Shown piece after piece: positions 8,144-12,446 of a stretch of DNA of 12,446 bases. Made by a program: the position numbers and the translations under genes. How positions within the stretch are numbered: the stretch's first letter is position 1; each line of letters opens with the position of its first letter. The notes beneath the pieces are model-generated. The model saw only the letters and a list, made by a program, of their open reading frames with translations. It did no database searches and had not been told where the DNA came from. The stretch comes from an uncultured Clostridia bacterium (GTDB lineage: Bacteria > Bacillota > Clostridia > Oscillospirales > CAG-272). The DNA is taken from assembly GCA_946404295.1 (NCBI GenBank), contig CAMJDE010000028.1:1-12446 (forward strand). Direction: 5' to 3'.

Positions 8144-8592
8144 GACAGCTCCTCCTTTAAGTATTTCGCGAGCTTCCTGCGGGTCTTCGACAGGATGCTG
8201 CGGACGTGGTTTTCGCCCAGCCGGTATTTGGCGGCGATCTCCGCGGTGTTCTTCAGAAAATAGTATCGGTTGAGGAAGACGTCGCCTTCCCGGACCGGGA
8301 TCCTCGCCAAAAACCGCTCCAGCAGCCCGGTCAGTTCCTCTTCCGGCAGGGAGATCCCCTGCGGCACGCAGTCGGACAATTCCCGGAACACCAGGGCGTT
8401 TCGGTCTGCGATCGCCTCGGGGGAGACGCGGAATACTCCGGCGATCGCGCCGATGGTCCCGAAATCCGGGATCCTGGACCCCGTCTCCCATTTCGAGACG
8501 AGTTCCCGCGAGACGTACAGACGGTCGGCAAGCTCCTGTTGGGACAGCGCCGCCTTGGTCCGCAGTGCCGTAATGGCGCTTGCGATGCTCAA
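8140..8592 (-). CDS. XRE-family HTH fused to a sigma-70 region 4-like domain
   Basis: 150 residues. The N-terminus (about 4-60) is a Cro/C1 (XRE) helix-turn-helix: LSQQELADRLYVSRELVSKWETG is the usual recognition-helix region, followed by a conserved IPD and a second helical half. The C-terminus (about 85-147) resembles sigma-70 region 4: a helix ending FLARIPVREGDVFLNRYYF, then TAEIAAKYRLGENHVRSIL as HTH and a basic tail KTRRKLAKYL. Sigma region 2, which binds core polymerase and melts the -10, is missing, so it cannot act as an ordinary sigma factor; it may bind DNA through two HTHs or touch RNAP as region 4 does. The start is TTG at 8592-8590, supported by GGAAGGAGGGG just upstream and no early in-frame ATG. 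It overlaps the membrane protein gene by 4 nt (ATGA), implying coupled translation. It is divergent from rpoB. Confidence 0.88.
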   Translation of the reverse strand: MSIASAITALRTKAALSQQELADRLYVSRELVSKWETGSRIPDFGTIGAIAGVFRVSPEAIADRNALVFRELSDCVPQGISLPEEELTGLLERFLARIPVREGDVFLNRYYFLKNTAEIAAKYRLGENHVRSILSKTRRKLAKYLKEELS

Positions 8593-8626
8593 GCGTTCCC
8601 CTCCTTCCGCGGTTTTCCGTATATCT

Positions 8627-8655
8627 ATTTTATCCGATAGGGAAGAAAAAGTAAA
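8627..8655 (-). promoter_or_regulatory. Candidate promoter of the regulator cluster
   Basis: On the minus strand TTTACT (8655-8650), 17 bp, TAAAAT (8632-8627). The start would be near 8620, giving a leader of about 28 nt before the TTG. Any autoregulatory operator for the XRE domain should lie here, but I see no clear dyad. Confidence 0.45.
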
Positions 8656-8718
8656 GGTACAAAACGCACCCGCGCAGAAGAGGACGGGGCGCCGACGCCG
8701 GAAAAAAGAAAAAACGGT

Positions 8719-8747
8719 TTATCAGGGCTGTTCTCTTCCTATATTAT
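8719..8747 (+). promoter_or_regulatory. Possible upstream promoter toward rpoB
   Basis: TTATCA (8719-8724), 17 bp, TATTAT (8742-8747). Reasonable spacing but a weaker match than the promoter at 8823-8851. A short GC-rich hairpin with GCGCGG (8754-8759) and CCGCGC (8770-8775) follows and lacks a T run. Confidence 0.3.
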
Positions 8748-8822
8748 TTAAGAGCGCGGATCGGTTTTTCCGCGCCCCCGACAGGGATGCGAAAAATTCT
8801 TCTTGTTTTTGAAAAAAAGGGG

Positions 8823-8851
8823 TTGACAAACCCACTTGATTTTGATACAAT
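8823..8851 (+). promoter_or_regulatory. Strong extended -10 promoter of rpoB
   Basis: Perfect TTGACA (8823-8828), 17-bp spacer, TACAAT (8846-8851), with TG one base before the -10 (8843-8844). The predicted start is near 8858, about 198 nt before the rpoB ATG. Confidence 0.85.
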
Positions 8852-8857
8852 AATAAA

Positions 8858-9055
8858 CTGCATTAAAATCGCTTAATCTGTGCTTTTCGTCTCTTTTTCC
8901 GGGCAGAAGAATCTTTGTAAATTTTCTGTGAACATTGTAAAAAGACTGAAAATTTTGCGGGGATTTCTAAAGAAATCGGAAGAACGGAACGAGGGGCAAA
9001 GAGCGGGCGTGATCTCCGCAAGACAAGCAAAAATGAAGAAGGAGTGGTTCATTTC
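8858..9055 (+). other. rpoB 5' leader
   Basis: An untranslated stretch of about 198 nt with lower GC than its surroundings. Visible pairings are AAATTTTC (8919-8926) with GAAAATTT (8948-8955), and GATTTC (8962-8967) with GAAATC (8972-8977). The RBS AAGGAG is at 9039-9044. No rplJ/rplL coding sequence is present and I recognise no known riboswitch or r-protein leader. Confidence 0.5.
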
Positions 9056-12000
9056 ATGCAGCTGAAATCCCAGTATTTCGGGAAAACCGAGCGGAAGACT
9101 TTTTCCAAGATCGAGGACGTCCTCGAGATGCCGAACCTGATCGAGGTCCAGAAGAAATCCTTTCAGTGGTTTCTGGACGTCGGGATGGACGAGGTGCTTC
9201 GCGACGCGTCTCCGGTCGTCGACTTCATGGGGAAGACGCAGGTCGATTTCGTCAGCTATTCGATCGACCCGAACCCCCGCTATTCGGTCGAGGAGTGCAA
9301 GGAGCGCGACGTCACCTACGAGGCGCCCTTCAAGGTCTGCGTCCGTGTGACCAACCTCGAAACGCACGACATCAAACAGCACGAGATCTTTATGGGGAAC
9401 TTCCCCCTGATGACCGACAACGGTACGTTCGTCATCAACGGCGCCGAGCGCGTCGTGGTCTCGCAGCTCGTCCGTTCGCCCGGTATGTATTACGACTCCG
9501 CGGTGGACAAGACCGGAAAACACAGTTACACCAGCACGGTGATCCCGTATCACGGCGCTTGGCTGGAGTATGAAACCGACTCCTCGGACACCTTCTGGGT
9601 CAAGATCGACAAGAACCGGAAGATCCCGGTGACCGTCCTGATCCGCGCCCTCGGCGCCGAGACCGACGCCGACGTGATCGACACCTTCGGCGAGGAGGAG
9701 TATTTCACCGCCACCTTCACCAAGGACGAATCCAACCGTCGGGCGATGGACAACAAGACCACGCCGGGCGAAGAGGCGCTGAAAGAGATCTATATGAAGA
9801 TGCGCCCGGGCGAGCCGCCGCTCGTCGAGAGCGCGCGCACCCTGCTGCAGAACACCTTCTTCGATACCAAGCGTTACGACCTCGCTCCGGTCGGACGCTA
9901 TAAATTCGATAAGAAAATGGCGCTCGGCGAGCGCATCGTCGGCTTCCGTCTCGCGGACGCCGCGATCAGCCCGGTGACGGGCGAGGTCGTCGCCGAGAAG
10001 GACGCGATGCTCACCCCCGAACTCGCGACCGCGATCGAGGAGGCGTGCGTCACCTCGGTTCGCGTCTACGACGAAGCGGGGAAGATCGTCAAGGTCTTCT
10101 CGAACGACGCCGTTCGTCCCGAGTGGGTGCTCGGCTACGACCTTTCGGACTGCGGGATCCGCGAAAAGGTGCGTCTCTCGGTCCTGAACGAGATCGTGGA
10201 GAGCGTCGAGGGCGGTGCGATGAACGCCGAAGGGATCAAGGAGGAGGCGAAACGCCGCCGCTTTGAACTCTCGCCCCAGCATATTACGAAAGAGGATATC
10301 TACGCTTCGATCAACTACCTGATCTGTCTCTCGCACGGCATCGGCAAGATCGACGACATCGACCACCTCGGCAACCGTCGTCTCCGCTCGGTCGGCGAAC
10401 TGCTCCAGAACCAGATTCGCATCGGTTTCGCCCGGATGGAGAAGAACATCAAGGAGCGTATGTCGGTGCACGACAGCGAGGAAATGACCCCGCAGACGCT
10501 CATCAACACCCGCCCGGTGGCGACGGCGATCCGCGAGTTCTTCGGCTCTTCGCCGCTCTCGCAGTTCATGGATCAGAACAACCCGCTCGCCGAACTGACC
10601 CACAAGCGCCGTCTCTCGGCCCTCGGTCCCGGCGGTCTTTCGCGTGACCGCGCCTCCTTCGACGTCCGCGACGTGCACTACACCCAGTACGGCAGAATGT
10701 GCCCGATCGAAACGCCGGAAGGTCCGAACATCGGTCTGATCTCCTATCTTGCCACCTACGCCCGTATCAACGAGTACGGTTTCCTCGAGGCGCCCTACCG
10801 CAAGGTGAAGGACGGCGTCGTGACGAAGGAGGTCGAGTACATGACCGCCGACGTCGAGGACCGCTATATCGTCGCGCAGGCGAACGAGCCGCTGACCGAG
10901 GACGGACATTTCGTCAACGCCCGCGTCATCGCCCGCGACAAGTCCGAGATCGTCGAGGTCGAGGCGTCGAAGATCAGTTATATGGACGCGTCGCCGAAGA
11001 TGCTCGTGTCGGTCGCGACCGCCATGATCCCCTTCCTTGAAAACGACGACAACACCCGTGCGCTGATGGGCTCCAACATGCAGAAGCAGGCGGTGCCGCT
11101 GATGACCACCGAGGCGCCGATCGTCGCGACCGGTATGGAATACAAGGCGGCGCTCGATTCGGGCGCGGTCGTGATCGCGAACGAGGGCGGCGTCGTCGAG
11201 CGCGTGGCGAGCGACGAGGTCGTGATCCTCACCGACAGCGGTCGGAAGGACGTCTACAAATTCCTGAAGTTCAAACGCTCCAACCAGGGCACCTCGGTCA
11301 ACCAGCGCCCCGTCGTCTCGCAGGGCGAACGGGTCGAAAAGGGTCAGGTGATCGCCGACGGTCCCGCGACCGCGAACGGCGAGATCGCGCTCGGTAAGAA
11401 CGCGCTGATCGGCTTTATGACCTGGGAGGGCTACAACTACGAGGACGCGGTCCTCCTGAACGAACGTCTCGTCCGCGAGGACGTCTACACGTCGATCCAC
11501 GTCGAGGAATACTCGATCGAGGCGCGCGACACCAAACTCGGGCCGCAGGAGATCACCCGCGAGATCCCGAACGTCGGCGACGACGCTCTGAAGGATCTGG
11601 ACGGCGACGGTATCGTCAAGATCGGTACCGAGGTCCGCGCCGGCGACATCCTCGTCGGTAAGGTCACGCCGAAGGGCGAGACCGAACTCACCCCCGAGGA
11701 GCGTCTGCTCCGCGCGATCTTCGGCGAGAAGGCGCGCGAGGTGCGCGACTCTTCGCTCCGGCTGCCGCACGGCGAGTCGGGCATCGTCGTGGACGTCAAG
11801 ATCTACGATCGCTCCAACTCCGCCGACCTCGCCCCCGGCGTCAACAAGGTCGTCCGCGTCTATATCGCCCAGAAGAGAAAGATCTCGGTCGGCGACAAGA
11901 TGGCGGGTCGCCACGGAAACAAGGGCGTCGTTTCGCGGATCCTGCCCCCCGAAGATATGCCGTTCCTCGAGAACGGAACGCCGCTCGACATCGTTCTGAA

Positions 12001-12446
12001 CCCGCTGGGCGTGCCTTCGCGTATGAACATCGGGCAGGTGCTGGAGGTCCACCTCGGCATCGCGTCCAAGATCCTCGGGCTCAAGATCGCGACCCCCGTC
12101 TTTGACGGCGCGAACGAGCGCGACATCATCGAGTGCCTGCGCGAGGCGCACTACTGCCGCGACATCCGCGACGGCGAGAGCGTCAAGGGCAAGGCGTGCT
12201 TCATCGAGGTCACAAACGAGAACGGCAACCCCGACCTGCAGCGGATCGACCAGGCGATCGTCGACGACGAGGAGAAACTGCGCGAGCTGATGAAGACCGA
12301 GAAGGTCGTCGTCATCGACGGTAAGCAGACCCTCTACGACGGCAGAACCGGCGAACCCTTCGACAACCCCGTCACGGTCGGTATCATGTACTACCTCAAA
12401 CTGCACCACCTGGTCGACGATAAGATCCACGCCCGCTCGAACGGTC
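9056..12446 (+). CDS. rpoB: RpoB, DNA-directed RNA polymerase subunit beta (3' end missing)
   Basis: 1130 residues are visible before the window ends; the C-terminal clamp-binding part is cut off. RpoB forms one half of the RNA polymerase active-site cleft. Landmarks in order: N-terminal SKIEDVLEMPNLIEVQKKSF; a beta1 lobe with NGAERVVVSQLVRSPG; DDIDHLGNRRLRSVGELLQNQ; the rifampicin pocket GSSPLSQFMDQNNPLAELTH starting at about residue 497, then RRLSALGPGG; CPIETPEGPNIGLI; GFMTWEGYNYEDAVLLNERL; and KISVGDKMAGRHGNKGVVS. The residues matching E. coli D516, H526 and S531 are wild type; the position of Q510 is Pro. The ATG at 9056 is preceded by AAGGAG with an 11-nt spacer. Clear Firmicutes-type sequence. 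It is transcribed from its own promoter at 8823-8851 rather than following rplL, and rpoC presumably follows outside the window. Confidence 0.99.
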   Translation, partial: MQLKSQYFGKTERKTFSKIEDVLEMPNLIEVQKKSFQWFLDVGMDEVLRDASPVVDFMGKTQVDFVSYSIDPNPRYSVEECKERDVTYEAPFKVCVRVTNLETHDIKQHEIFMGNFPLMTDNGTFVINGAERVVVSQLVRSPGMYYDSAVDKTGKHSYTSTVIPYHGAWLEYETDSSDTFWVKIDKNRKIPVTVLIRALGAETDADVIDTFGEEEYFTATFTKDESNRRAMDNKTTPGEEALKEIYMKMRPGEPPLVESARTLLQNTFFDTKRYDLAPVGRYKFDKKMALGERIVGFRLADAAISPVTGEVVAEKDAMLTPELATAIEEACVTSVRVYDEAGKIVKVFSNDAVRPEWVLGYDLSDCGIREKVRLSVLNEIVESVEGGAMNAEGIKEEAKRRRFELSPQHITKEDIYASINYLICLSHGIGKIDDIDHLGNRRLRSVGELLQNQIRIGFARMEKNIKERMSVHDSEEMTPQTLINTRPVATAIREFFGSSPLSQFMDQNNPLAELTHKRRLSALGPGGLSRDRASFDVRDVHYTQYGRMCPIETPEGPNIGLISYLATYARINEYGFLEAPYRKVKDGVVTKEVEYMTADVEDRYIVAQANEPLTEDGHFVNARVIARDKSEIVEVEASKISYMDASPKMLVSVATAMIPFLENDDNTRALMGSNMQKQAVPLMTTEAPIVATGMEYKAALDSGAVVIANEGGVVERVASDEVVILTDSGRKDVYKFLKFKRSNQGTSVNQRPVVSQGERVEKGQVIADGPATANGEIALGKNALIGFMTWEGYNYEDAVLLNERLVREDVYTSIHVEEYSIEARDTKLGPQEITREIPNVGDDALKDLDGDGIVKIGTEVRAGDILVGKVTPKGETELTPEERLLRAIFGEKAREVRDSSLRLPHGESGIVVDVKIYDRSNSADLAPGVNKVVRVYIAQKRKISVGDKMAGRHGNKGVVSRILPPEDMPFLENGTPLDIVLNPLGVPSRMNIGQVLEVHLGIASKILGLKIATPVFDGANERDIIECLREAHYCRDIRDGESVKGKACFIEVTNENGNPDLQRIDQAIVDDEEKLRELMKTEKVVVIDGKQTLYDGRTGEPFDNPVTVGIMYYLKLHHLVDDKIHARSNG

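Noticed and set aside
7133..8491. 452-residue form of the membrane protein starting near 8491
   Set aside because: The extra N-terminal 116 residues are the regulator gene read in another frame; the ATG at 8143 has a strong RBS and the ATGA overlap.
8880..9065. 61-residue frame in the rpoB leader overlapping the rpoB start by 10 nt, ending MKKEWFISCS
   Set aside because: The GTG start has no RBS. The internal ATG at 9033 also lacks one, because the AAGGAG lies after it and serves rpoB. A coupled leader peptide is conceivable but unsupported.
8873..12430. 1185-residue open frame on the minus strand, opposite rpoB
   Set aside because: It is antisense to an unmistakable RpoB and is kept open by GC-rich third positions. 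Its product is Asp/Val/Leu/Arg-rich low-complexity sequence with no recognisable family, and it would be a single gene lying across the whole of rpoB.

Overview
The window looks like chromosomal DNA from an uncultured, GC-rich member of the Clostridia (Bacillota). The basis is a Firmicutes-type RpoB, strong Shine-Dalgarno sites (AAGGAG/GGAGG) before nearly every gene, short A-run/T-run terminators, lipoprotein signal peptides, and an XRE-plus-sigma-region-4 regulator with a membrane partner of a kind I associate with gut Clostridia. Placement below class is not supported by what can be read here.

Left end (1-926, + strand): the 3' part of a GH39-like glycoside hydrolase, ending in a strong terminator. 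From 927 to 1793 there is no gene. This stretch is a dense mosaic of about 25 short hairpins, mostly with 3-4 base loops, separated by AATTCA/TGAATT linkers. It contains a 122-bp direct repeat, a 29-bp repeat present three times, three copies of one GC-rich terminator hairpin (the last inverted), and an embedded MITE-like palindrome (1065-1183). Then comes a full-length uvrA on the minus strand (1794-4625), with its own TATAAT-type promoter and a structured leader.

Centre (4834-8592, all minus strand): a five-gene cluster. In order of transcription it encodes an XRE HTH/sigma-region-4 fusion protein (8592-8140), a single-pass membrane protein with a large extracytoplasmic domain (8143-7133, ATGA overlap with the regulator), and a 305-aa lipoprotein (7115-6198). 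A second promoter follows, then a lipoprotein carrying a paralogue of that extracytoplasmic domain (6080-5235), a 127-aa lipoprotein (5217-4834), and a terminator. The last two genes are a tandem duplicate of the preceding pair: in the copy the membrane anchor is replaced by a lipid anchor, and the downstream lipoprotein lacks about 180 internal residues. The layout suggests a membrane-linked, anti-sigma-like regulatory circuit in which regulator and membrane partner are translationally coupled. No function has been assigned to the extracytoplasmic domains.

Right end (9056-12446, + strand): rpoB, cut by the window edge. It is transcribed divergently from the regulator cluster from a near-consensus extended -10 promoter with a leader of about 200 nt. 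No rplJ/rplL gene lies immediately upstream, so rpoB is uncoupled from its usual ribosomal-protein neighbours.

The best candidates for something new are the hairpin/AATTCA mosaic at 927-1793 and the duplicated XRE-sigma4/membrane protein/lipoprotein cluster.
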